DNA from: Thalassospira sp. HF15
Lineage (GTDB): Bacteria; Pseudomonadota; Alphaproteobacteria; Rhodospirillales; Thalassospiraceae
Length of the DNA: 64,000 bases
Direction of reading: 5' to 3'
NCBI RefSeq assembly: GCF_011806525.1
Contig: NZ_JAAVKI010000005.1
Location: forward strand, 248,001-312,000
In this document: in pieces, positions 26,161-35,209 of the stretch
How positions within the stretch are numbered: the first letter of the stretch is position 1
How the letters are laid out: each line of letters opens with the position of its first letter
The notes under the pieces: generated by a model
Told to the model about the DNA's origin: nothing
Databases searched by the model: none
What the model saw: only the letters and a program-made list of their open reading frames with translations
Position numbers and translations under genes: made by a program

Positions 26161-26641
26161 TCCGACCCGTCGACCAAGGGATCAGAATTCAATAAATACA
26201 CGCAAAGATTGCATTATAGCGAATCGACTGATTTCACAGAACTAAATGCAATCCCGCAGAAACCCGACGATAAATTCATCAGCTTATATTATATCAGATA
26301 TCCCTTACCTATATCGGATAAGCCCGATTTGGCTACTTTGGGATGCTGTAAATCACCCCGCTCTATTTAAAAGTGTGGCGCAAACAAAAACACGCGCCCG
26401 ATACCTTGCGATTTGGAAGGCGGCGTGTATAAAGGCACTCCCGCGGCAAAAACGATCAAACCCGCGTGGTTCTGGATAATAAAATTTCGCAGACCGGATA
26501 AAGCCGGTTGCGCCGGAGAAACGTCAAGTCCCGCCCGCCGTCAACGGCAGGTATTGCACCGAATCTTCGTGACATTCAGAACCGCACCCGGCGGGCAGAG
26601 AGTTGCTGCTCAAAAGATCGATGTTTTATGAGGAGGTCGAG
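26161..26641 (+). promoter_or_regulatory. Long gene-free leader upstream of leuC
   Basis: About 480 bp without a credible gene. The first 200 bp are clearly AT-richer than the surroundings. Small dyads are visible, such as ACCGG-ATAAAG-CCGGT near 26493-26508. No run of Leu codons that would mark a leader peptide was found. It ends with GAGGAGGTCGAG, the strong ribosome binding site of leuC. It is long enough to hold a promoter and a 5' leader, but I recognise no known riboswitch. Confidence 0.5.
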
Positions 26642-28048
26642 ATGGGTCAGCCTAAAACCCTTTTTGACAAGATTTGGGAAAGCCATGTGGTCGACACGCA
26701 GGATGATGGTACCTGCCTGCTTTATATTGACCGTCATCTCGTCCACGAAGTGACCAGCCCGCAGGCATTCGAAGGCCTGCGCAACACGGGCCGCAAAGTG
26801 CGCCATCCGGAATTGACGCTGGCAGTACCCGATCACAACGTTCCGACGTCTGACCGTTCCGAAGGCATCAAGGAAGAAGACAGCCGTATTCAGGTTGAAA
26901 CCCTTGACCAGAACGCCAAGGACACCGGCATTCACTACTTCCCGATGAACGACCTGCGTCAGGGCATCGTGCACATTGTCGGCCCGGAAGAAGGCTTTAC
27001 CCTTCCTGGCGTGACCATGGTTTGCGGTGACTCGCACACCTCCACCCACGGCGCATTCGGCGCACTGGCATTTGGTATCGGCACCTCGGAAGTTGAACAC
27101 GTTCTGGCCACCCAGACCCTGGTTCAGAAACCGGCCAAGAACATGCTCGTCAAGGTCGAAGGCGACCTGCACCCGGGTGTAACCGCCAAGGACATCACCC
27201 TTGCGATCATCGGCCGCATCGGTACGGCTGGCGGTACCGGCTATGTCATCGAATATGCAGGCTCGGCCATTCGTTCGCTGTCGGTTGAAGGCCGCATGAC
27301 GGTTTGCAACATGTCGATCGAAGGCGGCGCACGCGCCGGCCTGATCGCACCGGATGAAAAAACCTTTGAATATATCAAGGGCCGCCCGATGGCACCGAAG
27401 GGTGCCGCATTCGAACAGGCTGTTGAATATTGGAAGACCCTGCCATCTGACGAAGGCGCACATTACGACAAGGTTGTCGAGATTGATGCCGCAGACATCG
27501 TCCCGCAGGTTACCTGGGGCACCAGCCCGGAAGACGTCGTTCCGGTCACCGGCACCGTGCCGTTCCCGAAAGATGGCAAGGATGCTGGCAAGCAGAAAGC
27601 CATCGAGCGTTCGCTGGAATATATGGGTCTGACCGCAGGCACCCCTATCGAGGAAATCAAGATCGACCGCGTCTTTATCGGTTCGTGCACCAACGGTCGT
27701 ATCGAAGATCTGCGTGCCGTTGCTGAAGTCGCCAAGGGCCGCAAGGTTTCCGAGACCGTTAATGCCATGATCGTTCCGGGCTCCGGCCTTGTGAAAGAAC
27801 AGGCAGAGGCCGAAGGTTTGCACGAGATCTTCATCGAAGCAGGCTTTGACTGGCGCGAGCCGGGCTGCTCGATGTGTCTGGCGATGAACCCGGACCGTCT
27901 GGCCCCGGGCGAGCGTTGCGCCTCGACCTCGAACCGTAACTTCGAAGGCCGTCAGGGCCGTGGTGGTCGTACCCACCTCGTCAGCCCGGCCATGGCAGCT
28001 GCGGCTGCGATCACCGGTCATCTGACCGACATTCGCAAACTCGGTTAA
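26642..28048 (+). CDS. leuC: 3-isopropylmalate dehydratase, large subunit
   Basis: The 468-residue catalytic subunit of isopropylmalate isomerase in leucine synthesis. The 4Fe-4S cluster cysteines are in [14 protein letters not shown] and the CSMCLAMN pair, and [14 protein letters not shown] is the substrate-binding segment. The length is normal. I used the ATG at 26642, which follows an ideal [19 protein letters not shown] is the family N-terminus. It starts the leuC-orf-leuD cluster. Confidence 0.98.
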   Translation: MGQPKTLFDKIWESHVVDTQDDGTCLLYIDRHLVHEVTSPQAFEGLRNTGRKVRHPELTLAVPDHNVPTSDRSEGIKEEDSRIQVETLDQNAKDTGIHYFPMNDLRQGIVHIVGPEEGFTLPGVTMVCGDSHTSTHGAFGALAFGIGTSEVEHVLATQTLVQKPAKNMLVKVEGDLHPGVTAKDITLAIIGRIGTAGGTGYVIEYAGSAIRSLSVEGRMTVCNMSIEGGARAGLIAPDEKTFEYIKGRPMAPKGAAFEQAVEYWKTLPSDEGAHYDKVVEIDAADIVPQVTWGTSPEDVVPVTGTVPFPKDGKDAGKQKAIERSLEYMGLTAGTPIEEIKIDRVFIGSCTNGRIEDLRAVAEVAKGRKVSETVNAMIVPGSGLVKEQAEAEGLHEIFIEAGFDWREPGCSMCLAMNPDRLAPGERCASTSNRNFEGRQGRGGRTHLVSPAMAAAAAITGHLTDIRKLG

Positions 28049-28060
28049 GGAAGGTTCCCC

Positions 28061-28249
28061 ATGGCCGATCAAACATTGATCAATTTCCGCGAAAGTGCCC
28101 CGCGCCTTGGCCGTGCACCGGTGCTTGAGCAGCTCCTGCCGCAACTGACCGGTATCAACCTGCCGGACTTCATTGCGCAGGAACTCGACGCGACCGAAGA
28201 ATTGATCGAAGCACTCGGTCTGGCCTGGGAAACTGGAAGCAAGGGATAA
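28061..28249 (+). CDS. Small protein of unknown function encoded between leuC and leuD
   Basis: A 62-residue, acidic and probably helical protein (for example [18 protein letters not shown]). It has no membrane segment, signal peptide or Cys. It starts 12 bp after leuC with AAGGAAGG ahead of the ATG, and ends 4 bp before leuD, so it is embedded in the operon. No family is recognised. Its codon use looks like that of leuC and leuD. The position suggests a role linked to LeuCD, but there is no direct evidence. Confidence 0.72.
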   Translation: MADQTLINFRESAPRLGRAPVLEQLLPQLTGINLPDFIAQELDATEELIEALGLAWETGSKG

Positions 28250-28253
28250 AACA

Positions 28254-28865
28254 ATGGAAAAATTCACCAAGCTCACCGGTGTTGCAGCACCGCTGCCGAT
28301 GATCAATGTCGATACCGACATGATCATTCCCAAACAGTTCCTCAAAACCATCAAACGTTCCGGCCTTGGCAAGAACCTGTTTGATGAAATGCGCTATGAC
28401 GACAACGGCAACGAAATTCCGGATTTCGTTCTGAACAAGCCGGCATACCGTAACGCCAAGATTCTGGTATCGGGTGATAACTTTGGCTGTGGTTCTTCGC
28501 GTGAACACGCACCGTGGTCACTGCTTGATTTCGGCATTCGCTGCGTTATTGCACCAAGCTTCGCCGACATTTTCTATAACAACTGCTTCAAGAACGGCAT
28601 CCTGCCGATCCGCTTGCCGCAGGAAGATGTCGACAAGCTGATGTCTGATGCCGAACGCGGTGCCAATGCCACCGTCACCATCGATCTTGAGAATCAGGAA
28701 ATCACCGGTCCGGATGGCGGCTGCATCAAGTTTGAAGTCGAAGAATTCCGCAAGCATTGCCTGCTGAATGGCCTCGACGACATTGGCCTCACCCTGCAGA
28801 AGGGCGACGCCATCAATGATTTCGAAGCCAAGCGCGCTGCGTCGCAGCCCTGGCTGTCACTGTAA
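28254..28865 (+). CDS. leuD: 3-isopropylmalate dehydratase, small subunit
   Basis: The 203-residue swivel-domain subunit of isopropylmalate isomerase. Diagnostic segments are [34 protein letters not shown] and [17 protein letters not shown]. The length is normal. It is 4 bp downstream of the small unknown gene and is followed by a 16-bp hairpin terminator, so leuB needs its own promoter or read-through. Confidence 0.98.
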   Translation: MEKFTKLTGVAAPLPMINVDTDMIIPKQFLKTIKRSGLGKNLFDEMRYDDNGNEIPDFVLNKPAYRNAKILVSGDNFGCGSSREHAPWSLLDFGIRCVIAPSFADIFYNNCFKNGILPIRLPQEDVDKLMSDAERGANATVTIDLENQEITGPDGGCIKFEVEEFRKHCLLNGLDDIGLTLQKGDAINDFEAKRAASQPWLSL

Positions 28866-28869
28866 TTGC

Positions 28870-28905
28870 AAAACGGGCGGCGAACATCGGTTCGTCGCCC
28901 GTTTT
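28870..28905 (+). terminator. Intrinsic terminator between leuD and leuB
   Basis: AAAACGGGCGGCGAAC (28870-28885) pairs with GTTCGTCGCCCGTTTT (28890-28905), with one G-U pair and the loop ATCG. The T-run is short and part of the stem. Confidence 0.85.
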
Positions 28906-28970
28906 CTGATCGTTACGGGGTAAAGCACCTCGAAAATATCTGGCCGGAAATATCTGGGAAGGAAGCATTT

Positions 28971-30074
28971 ATGAGCACCACCAAAAAAGTACTGATGCTG
29001 CCGGGCGACGGAATTGGCCCGGAAGTCATGCGTCAGGTTCAGCGCGTCATGGACTGGATGGCAAAAAAGCGCAGTGTGAATTTCGAAATCACCGAAGGTC
29101 TGATCGGTGGTGCGTCGATTGATGCGCACAACAACCCGCTGACCGACGAAACGCTGGCCGATGCCATGGCCGCAGACGCCGTACTTCTTGGTGCTGTTGG
29201 TGGTCCGAAATGGGACGATATGCCGTTCGACATCAAACCGGAACGCGGCTTGCTCAAAATCCGTAAGGAAATGGGCCTGTTTGCAAACCTGCGCCCGGCA
29301 CTTGTGTTTGATGCGCTTGCAGGTGCTTCCTCGCTGAAAGAAGACATCGTCAAGGGTCTGGACATCATGATCCTGCGTGAACTGACCGGTGGTATCTATT
29401 TCGGTCAGCCGCGCGGCATCGAAGAACGCGACGGTGTCCGTCATGGCTTCAACACGCTGGTTTATTCCGAGCCGGAAGTCGAACGCATCGCACGCGTTGC
29501 CTTTGACATGGCGATGAAACGCGACAAGCGCCTGTGCTCTGTAGACAAAGCGAACGTTCTGGAATCGACCGTTCTGTGGCGCGAAGTTGTCGAACGTGTT
29601 GCCAAGGACTTCCCGGAAGTCGATCTCAGCCACATGTATGTCGATAACGCCTCCATGCAGCTGGTTCGTAACCCGAAACAGTTCGACGTTATGGTCACCA
29701 CCAACATGTTTGGCGACATCCTTTCGGATTGCGCGGCCATGCTGACCGGATCGCTTGGCATGTTGCCGTCGGCTTCCCTTGGTGCAGCCGACGCAAACGG
29801 CGCACGCAAAGCCCTTTACGAGCCGGTACACGGCTCCGCCCCGGACATTGCCGGTCAGGACATCGCCAACCCGCTGGCAACCATCCTGTCCTTTGCCATG
29901 ATGCTGCGCTATTCGTTCGACATGGGTGATGATGCCACCCTGATCGAAGATGCCGTTCAGAACGTCCTTAAAGGTGGCCTGCGGACTGCAGACATCATGC
30001 AGGATGGCATGGCCAAGGTTTCGACCACCGTCATGGGCGAATCCCTGATCAACGAACTCGACAAACTCGTCTGA
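28971..30074 (+). CDS. leuB: 3-isopropylmalate dehydrogenase
   Basis: A 367-residue NAD-dependent dehydrogenase and decarboxylase in leucine synthesis. Signatures are [41 protein letters not shown] and [19 protein letters not shown] chose the ATG at 28971 because GGGAAGGAAG precedes it; the longer in-frame start overlaps the leuD terminator. Length is normal. A symmetrical terminator follows. Confidence 0.98.
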   Translation: MSTTKKVLMLPGDGIGPEVMRQVQRVMDWMAKKRSVNFEITEGLIGGASIDAHNNPLTDETLADAMAADAVLLGAVGGPKWDDMPFDIKPERGLLKIRKEMGLFANLRPALVFDALAGASSLKEDIVKGLDIMILRELTGGIYFGQPRGIEERDGVRHGFNTLVYSEPEVERIARVAFDMAMKRDKRLCSVDKANVLESTVLWREVVERVAKDFPEVDLSHMYVDNASMQLVRNPKQFDVMVTTNMFGDILSDCAAMLTGSLGMLPSASLGAADANGARKALYEPVHGSAPDIAGQDIANPLATILSFAMMLRYSFDMGDDATLIEDAVQNVLKGGLRTADIMQDGMAKVSTTVMGESLINELDKLV

Positions 30075-30097
30075 TAGTTCGTTCCGATCGAGAATTT

Positions 30098-30127
30098 AAA
30101 AAGGCCGGATATTTGTCCGGCCTTTTT
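30098..30127. terminator. Bidirectional intrinsic terminator after leuB
   Basis: AAAAAGGCCGGA (30098-30109) pairs with TCCGGCCTTTTT (30116-30127). A-run and T-run flank a GC stem, and it lies between convergent leuB and the sigma-factor gene. Confidence 0.93.
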
Positions 30128-30132
30128 TCATT

Positions 30133-31035
30133 CTAACGACCGATCTCCACCGCATCGGCAAGAACTGTTGAAAACAGCGCAAGCTTATCCGGGTTCCGAT
30201 GCACAAACAGATCAACAATCTGTCCATCGCGCTCGGTCGCACAGATTGCGGATGCGACACCCCCGCCTTCCGCCATCAAAATCCAGCATTCGCCTTCAAT
30301 GGTGATGGCAAAGACACGTTCATTGGGGCTGCGCTTGCCCCAGATGCCGACAAAGAAGCGTGAAACATGGTCTGCCCCAAACAGCGGATTGACCGTCGCC
30401 ATTGCCTTGCCACCACCATCTGAATGCAAGATGACATCCGGGGCCAGCAGATCAAGCAGCCGGGTGACGTCGCTGCGCCCGATGGCCGTGACAAACGCAT
30501 CCAGTCTGTCGCGATCACAGGCCGTTGCATCGGGTTCGGGCGTGGCATCCCGGTCACTTTCGCGCTGCATCTTACGCCGGGCACGAAACAAAATTTGACG
30601 CGTATTATTGGGCGTTCGTTCGATCAGCGGCGCAATATCATCATGCATCCAGTCAAACACTTCATGCAGCACAAGGGCGACGCGCTCCACCGGCGCCAGA
30701 CGTTCAAGCATCAACATATAAGCCTGACCAAGACCATCGCGTTCGATCAGTTGTTCCTCGGCCTTTGGCCCCTCGGACGGCAACCACGGTTCGGGCAGCC
30801 AATTGCCAACATAGTTTTCGCGCTGGCGACGCGCAGATTTCAGAACATCCAGGCAGATATTGCTGCACACCCGCACAAGCCAGCCGGTGGCATCATTGAT
30901 CGTCTCATGATCCTGATTGCGCCAACGCAACCATGCATCCTGAACCGCATCCTCGGCATCGGCATGACTGCCCAGCATGCGATAGGCAAGTGCCGTTAGC
31001 CTTGCGCGATGTTGTTCAAAAATCCGGTCTGCCAC
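30133..31035 (-). CDS. ECF41-type RNA polymerase sigma factor with SnoaL-like C-terminal domain
   Basis: A 300-residue extracytoplasmic-function sigma factor. Region 2 is seen in LAYRMLGSHADAEDAVQDAWLRW, region 4 in VALVLHEVFDWMHDDIA and RTPNNTRQILFRARRKM. The extra C-terminal domain carries DGGGK and NPDKL, and the linker has YVGNWLPEPW; these are the hallmarks of ECF41 sigma factors, whose C-terminal extension controls activity in place of an anti-sigma factor. The GTG at 31035 has GGTGGGG in front and gives the usual length; an ATG at 31152 would add 39 atypical residues and overlap the partner gene by 14 bp. Confidence 0.9.
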   Translation of the reverse strand: MADRIFEQHRARLTALAYRMLGSHADAEDAVQDAWLRWRNQDHETINDATGWLVRVCSNICLDVLKSARRQRENYVGNWLPEPWLPSEGPKAEEQLIERDGLGQAYMLMLERLAPVERVALVLHEVFDWMHDDIAPLIERTPNNTRQILFRARRKMQRESDRDATPEPDATACDRDRLDAFVTAIGRSDVTRLLDLLAPDVILHSDGGGKAMATVNPLFGADHVSRFFVGIWGKRSPNERVFAITIEGECWILMAEGGGVASAICATERDGQIVDLFVHRNPDKLALFSTVLADAVEIGR

Positions 31036-31138
31036 AGAAGCCCCACCAAACGCATGAAGCGATACGGGCAAATCCCGTATCGCGGCTCGTGACCCATTGT
31101 ATGGGCTTTTGTGATCGTCGTCAGGAAGCTTGCGAAGA

Positions 31139-31573
31139 TTATGCAAATTCATGCTGCGCAATACCCAACCGGTTCCAGGCATTCATCGTGGAAATGATGC
31201 AGGTCAGTTCGGAAATTTCCGCTTCCTCGAAATGATCCAGAAGCACACGATAGCACTTTGAAATCGTGACTTGGCATTCCGCCCGAGTCAGGCATTCCGC
31301 CCATACCAATGCCGCGCGCTCAGCCTCGCTGAACCCTTCTGCACTCTGCCAAACCGGCAACATCGTCAGTTTGATCGGGTCGCCACCATGTTTGGCAAAG
31401 CTGTCTGAATGCATCCGCACGCAATAGGCACATCCGTTGATCTGTGAGACCCGGCATTCGATTAGGTCGCGCAACACAGGTTTAATCAATGGTTCCTCGC
31501 CCAGCTTGGTGGCAAGAGCAAACTGGGCCTGAAATAGTTCCGGTGTGACTTCGTGAAAAGCAAAGCGGGTCAT
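31139..31573 (-). CDS. Carboxymuconolactone decarboxylase / AhpD-like family protein
   Basis: A 144-residue alpha-helical protein of the CMD/AhpD-like family. The redox-active motif is GCAYCVRMHSDSFAKHGG, which has the CxxC-x2-H arrangement of alkylhydroperoxidase-like members. It is probably cytoplasmic and acts on peroxides or related small substrates. AAGGAG precedes the ATG at 31573. It lies directly upstream of the ECF41 sigma gene on the same strand, which is the classic ECF41 arrangement, so it is probably the sigma factor's main target. Confidence 0.9.
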   Translation of the reverse strand: MTRFAFHEVTPELFQAQFALATKLGEEPLIKPVLRDLIECRVSQINGCAYCVRMHSDSFAKHGGDPIKLTMLPVWQSAEGFSEAERAALVWAECLTRAECQVTISKCYRVLLDHFEEAEISELTCIISTMNAWNRLGIAQHEFA

Positions 31574-31631
31574 GACAATTCTCCTTGGTGACACGAGGAA
31601 TAGCGGGGGAATGCTCCCCTCTGCCCACAAG

Positions 31632-31658
31632 GACGAAGTAAGGACGATCCGCGTTACA
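31632..31658 (-). promoter_or_regulatory. Putative ECF41-dependent promoter
   Basis: On the minus strand TGTAACG (31658-31652) is followed after exactly 16 bases by CGTC (31635-31632), about 60 bp before the start codon of the AhpD-like gene. As I remember it, the ECF41 promoter consensus is TGTCACA-N16-CGTC, so the -35 matches at five of seven positions and the -10 fully. Confidence 0.65.
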
Positions 31659-31709
31659 CGAACCGCCCGCAAAATTTGAATTTTATGAAGCTGGCAATTT
31701 TTATGAGCC

Positions 31710-32126
31710 TCAGACCAGGCCTGAATCTTCAAGCGCGCGGGCGACATTGTCATGCATCACCCATGTCCAGTCCTCGCCATCGCTTTGCGTGCCATCGGCA
31801 AGGGTAAAGATCGCCGCAAGATAGTCACTGACATCCGTCTTGCACATCGGAAGGTTCGCGGCCGTCGCGATCTTCGCCGCAAGCCGCCCATACTTCTTGT
31901 TGCCAATACGACACCCGAAATACCCAACCGTTTCAGCCAGTTTCAAACCGGTGATCTTGCGGCCTGGTGCATTGGCGTGCGCGCGCAGCATGTCGCGTTC
32001 ACAACTCGACATTTCAATCGCGCTCAAGGCACGGACATAGTCCTCTGGTTGTCCGATATGCGGGGCAAGCACCGTATCCGCCTTTGTTCCGCGCTCAGCG
32101 TCATCCCGGTCGATCAATTCAAGCAT
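31710..32126 (-). CDS. Hypothetical protein, distantly like the N-terminal domain of some HNH/McrA-type nucleases
   Basis: A 138-residue protein. The segment YVRALSAIEMSSCERDML then AHANAPGRKITGLKLAETVG and KKYGRLAAKIA follows the pattern AL-x2-IE...ML-AH-x2-PGR-x-IT-x2-x-LA seen in DNA-related N-terminal domains of some HNH nucleases and in stand-alone proteins. No nuclease motif is present here, so no activity is implied. AGGAAA precedes the ATG at 32126. It is transcribed in the same direction as the ECF41 pair, 136 bp upstream. Confidence 0.6.
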   Translation of the reverse strand: MLELIDRDDAERGTKADTVLAPHIGQPEDYVRALSAIEMSSCERDMLRAHANAPGRKITGLKLAETVGYFGCRIGNKKYGRLAAKIATAANLPMCKTDVSDYLAAIFTLADGTQSDGEDWTWVMHDNVARALEDSGLV

Positions 32127-32317
32127 GTCGTTTCCTCCCGACAAAATGACCGGTATTTCGCTTTTCACATCTGTCGTGCCGGTCCATCACGCGATGTGGT
32201 TTGGTTTACAGGCACGCTTTTGACCTTGATTAGGTTGATTTTGATTTGCAGTCATGCGGTGCTTTTTGCCGCAGCAAAATTGGGTGCCCATCTAATTGAT
32301 ATGGGAAGTGGCAGGCG

Positions 32318-32358
32318 TAAAACAAACAGGGCGGGGAAATCATCGCTCCCCGCCCTGT
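32318..32358 (-). terminator. Intrinsic terminator of the cyclopropane synthase gene
   Basis: ACAGGGCGGGGA (32326-32337) pairs with TCCCCGCCCTGT (32347-32358). On the minus strand the stem follows the stop directly and is followed by TTGTTTTAC. Confidence 0.85.
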
Positions 32359-32362
32359 ATCA

Positions 32363-33598
32363 TCAGGCATAATCAAAGCCCGGCTTGGTAAAGACGAACT
32401 GGCCAACCCGCATGCCCCCGCCGCCCTCGTCGGCGTCAAAGGCATTGATGCAGCCTGCCAGATAGAATTCCCACATGCGTTTGAATTCTTCGTCGTACTT
32501 TTCCGGGTCAAGCTCATCAGCGACTTTGCGGAACCGGTCGCGCCATTCAATCAATGTCTGGGCATAGTTGCGACCGGGATGGAAATGCGATGCCTCGACG
32601 GTCAGGTTGGCATGCTCGGCCGCCTCGATCACCTCATGAACCGCCGGGATATAGCCGCCCGGGAAGATATATTTATCAATCCAGGGCGAGGTGAATTCTG
32701 CGCGTGGCTTGATGATCGTATGGATCACCGCCCGGCCGCCGGCCTTAAGGAGCTCGCCAACCTTTTCGAAATAGGTTTTGAACTGATGACGACCAACATG
32801 TTCAAACATGCCGACCGACACCACGCGGTCATACTTGCCGGCATTGGCATCGGCAAACAGGCGGTAGTCCAGCAAGTGATAATCAAGCCCCGCCTTCATA
32901 TTGCCGCCCATCTCGGCGCGTTTTTCCTGAGCCCAGCTATATTGCTCGGTCGACAGCGTGATGCCATGCACCTCCGCCCCGGTTTCACGGTGGATAAAGC
33001 GGCTTAACCCGCCCCAGCCACAGCCGATATCAACCACCCGCAGGCCCGGCTCATTGATATTCAGGCGCTGTGTGGTCAGGCTCATCTTCCGATGCTGGGC
33101 TTCTTCAAGGGTTTGCGCCCCGTCATCCCAGAAGGCACATGAATATTGCATCTCCGGATCAAGGAACCGGGTGTAAAGATCATTGCCAATATCATAGTGA
33201 TGGCGCACGCGGTGCGACGCTGCCCTGACCGAGGTAAATTGTCCGATCTGGAATTTGAGCGCCTGCAACTTTTCAATAAAGCTGCCAAATCCGCTGGTCG
33301 AATGCCCGCCTTCGAAATTAAGGCGCAACACCCGAATCAGGTCCTCCATCTCACATTTGACAAGGTCGAACCCGCCATGCATGAAGGCCTCGCCAAAGCC
33401 CGGATCCGGGCTAAGTGCCATTTTAAGTGTGTTGGTCCAGTCCGGAACGGTCATACCCGCCCGCGGTTCTGTTCCATCCCCCAGCACGATCTCGTGCTTG
33501 TCATTAACGCAAAATACCAAAGTTCCGCGCGTGACATGTTCCCGAAAGAAATCGAGAACCTTCTTCTGTGTCCAATCCAAAGTCATCGGGTACGTCAT
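32363..33598 (-). CDS. cfa: Cyclopropane-fatty-acyl-phospholipid synthase family protein
   Basis: A 411-residue SAM-dependent methyltransferase of the Cfa family, which converts unsaturated acyl chains of membrane phospholipids to cyclopropane rings. The core shows DIGNDLYTRFLDPEMQYSC, VVDIGCGWGGLSRFI (SAM motif), VSVGMFEHVGRHQF and KYIFPGGYIPAVHEV, all typical. The N-terminal 100 residues resemble the SCP-2-like domain of Cfa. I used the ATG at 33598 behind AAAAGGACGG; an upstream ATG would extend it by 17 residues. Members with other modifications (for example methylated fatty acids) are the alternative. Confidence 0.92.
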   Translation of the reverse strand: MTYPMTLDWTQKKVLDFFREHVTRGTLVFCVNDKHEIVLGDGTEPRAGMTVPDWTNTLKMALSPDPGFGEAFMHGGFDLVKCEMEDLIRVLRLNFEGGHSTSGFGSFIEKLQALKFQIGQFTSVRAASHRVRHHYDIGNDLYTRFLDPEMQYSCAFWDDGAQTLEEAQHRKMSLTTQRLNINEPGLRVVDIGCGWGGLSRFIHRETGAEVHGITLSTEQYSWAQEKRAEMGGNMKAGLDYHLLDYRLFADANAGKYDRVVSVGMFEHVGRHQFKTYFEKVGELLKAGGRAVIHTIIKPRAEFTSPWIDKYIFPGGYIPAVHEVIEAAEHANLTVEASHFHPGRNYAQTLIEWRDRFRKVADELDPEKYDEEFKRMWEFYLAGCINAFDADEGGGGMRVGQFVFTKPGFDYA

Positions 33599-33996
33599 TG
33601 GCCGTCCTTTTTGCAAAAGTCGGAATAGTGATCGCCCCATATGCAGCAACGCCGCATATCTGCAGTGAACCCTTGATCAGGATCGTGTATCTGGCCGTCC
33701 GGAAAAGTCGTCAGGTCAGGTCATGGCATTGGTGGCGCCAGCACCCGTCAGGCAGAAATTCAGAAATCAACCCGGCAAGATGCAAAACGATTCTGATTTC
33801 GGGTTCATTACAAGAACCCCTTTAACAATTCTGCCAGATTTTTTAACAATCTCAAGTAGTAATCCTGATCGCCTTGCCAACGACACGCTTGCGCAATCGC
33901 CCAGAAACCCTTACATCTCGCCCCAGATTATCAGACATTATTCACAGGCACGCGCAACTGTCGCCGCTGCCTGACAGACTGAAAAGAGGCACCCTG
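33599..33996. promoter_or_regulatory. Divergent gene-free region between cfa and asd
   Basis: About 400 bp without a gene. It contains the inverted repeat GGGTTC-ATTACAA-GAACCC (33801-33819) and two copies of TTTAACAAT (33821-33829 and 33842-33850) with starts 21 bp apart, close to two helical turns. These are candidate protein sites for either gene. I recognise no specific regulator. Confidence 0.5.
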
Positions 33997-35019
33997 ATGG
34001 GCTACAAAATCGCCGTTGTCGGCGCGACCGGAAATGTCGGGCGCGAAATGCTCAACACCCTTGCCGAACGCAACTTCCCGGCAGACGAAATCTTTGCACT
34101 GGCATCGTCGAAATCCATCGGGCGTACCGTCGGTTATGGCGAAGATGACGAGATCAGTGTTCTCGATGCCGCGAGCTTTGATTTCTCAAAGGCCGATATC
34201 GCCCTGTTCTCGGCCGGCGGCGAAACCGCCAAAAAGCTGGCCCCCAAAGCTGCCGAAGCAGGCTGCGTTGTCATCGACAATTCCAGCTATTGGCGCATGG
34301 AACCGGGCGTTCCGCTGATCGTGCCAGAGGTCAATGGCGATGCGCTCGCCGGATACGCCAAAAAGAACATCATCGCCAACCCGAACTGCTCGACCATTCA
34401 GATGGTTCTGGCGCTTAAGCCGCTTCATGACATTGCAACGATCAAACGCATCGTTGTTGCGACCTATCAGTCGGTGTCGGGCGCCGGCCGTGCCGCAATG
34501 GACGAGCTGTTTAACCAGACCAAAGGCATCTATGTGAATGATCCCCCCAAGAAGGAGGAATTCACCAAACAGATCGCCTTTAACGTCATCCCGCATATCG
34601 ACAATTTCATGGATGATGGCGCGACCCGCGAAGAATGGAAAATGACGGTCGAAACCCGCAAGATCCTTGCACCGGAAATCGCCGTCCACGCCACCTGTGT
34701 TCGCGTCCCGGTCTTTGTCGGCCATGGCGAAGCGGTCAACATCGAGTTCGAAAAACCGATCACGGTCGAAGACGCCCGCAAGGCAATGAAAAACTTCCCG
34801 GGCGTTTCAGTCGTCGATTATCGTCAAGACGAAGGTTACGTCACCCCGCAGGAAGTCCAGGGCGAAGACAATGTCTTTGTCTCGCGCGTGCGCAAGGACC
34901 CGACAGTCGCAAACGGCCTGTCGCTGTGGTGTGTTGGCGACAACCTGCGCAAGGGTGCGGCCCTGAATGCGGTTCAGATTGCCGAGAAACTGGTCGCAGA
35001 ATTCCTGCCGAAGAAATAA
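33997..35019 (+). CDS. asd: Aspartate-semialdehyde dehydrogenase
   Basis: A 340-residue NADPH-dependent enzyme at the branch point to lysine, diaminopimelate, threonine and methionine. The nucleotide-binding site is VVGATGNVGREML, the catalytic Cys131 is in NPNCSTIQM, and the substrate-binding stretch includes YQSVSGAGRAAMDEL. AAAAGAGG precedes the ATG at 33997. Length is normal and it is followed by a strong terminator. Confidence 0.97.
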   Translation: MGYKIAVVGATGNVGREMLNTLAERNFPADEIFALASSKSIGRTVGYGEDDEISVLDAASFDFSKADIALFSAGGETAKKLAPKAAEAGCVVIDNSSYWRMEPGVPLIVPEVNGDALAGYAKKNIIANPNCSTIQMVLALKPLHDIATIKRIVVATYQSVSGAGRAAMDELFNQTKGIYVNDPPKKEEFTKQIAFNVIPHIDNFMDDGATREEWKMTVETRKILAPEIAVHATCVRVPVFVGHGEAVNIEFEKPITVEDARKAMKNFPGVSVVDYRQDEGYVTPQEVQGEDNVFVSRVRKDPTVANGLSLWCVGDNLRKGAALNAVQIAEKLVAEFLPKK

Positions 35020-35049
35020 GCGATCCCACGCATCGGCAACAAATTTCAA

Positions 35050-35080
35050 ACAAAACCCGCCCATGATGGGCGGGTTTTGT
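35050..35080 (+). terminator. Intrinsic terminator after asd
   Basis: ACAAAACCCGCCC (35050-35062) pairs perfectly with GGGCGGGTTTTGT (35068-35080), with the loop ATGAT. Confidence 0.93.
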
Positions 35081-35209
35081 CGTTCCGCATCCCGGCAAGA
35101 TGCTGGTCAGAGACAGAAAAAGGCGCTAGGGAAAAAGAAGACACAAATTCAAAATCAAAAAATGCCTGTTTGCCTTTTGGGCGACGGATCAAAATGTCCG
35201 GGGAATGAG

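Noticed and set aside
26246-26479. A 77-codon open frame in the leuC leader
   Set aside because: No ribosome binding site, odd composition (basic, many Ile, Tyr, Arg) and no Leu-codon run, so neither a gene nor a leader peptide is supported.
26576-28372. A 598-codon open frame on the minus strand across leuC
   Set aside because: It is the antisense of leuC, has no recognisable domain, no ribosome binding site and a composition typical of a shadow frame of a GC-rich gene.
31036-31152. An ATG-started N-terminal extension of the ECF41 sigma factor
   Set aside because: The extra 39 residues do not resemble the family and would overlap the partner gene; the GTG at 31035 has a better ribosome binding sequence. 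The choice remains open.
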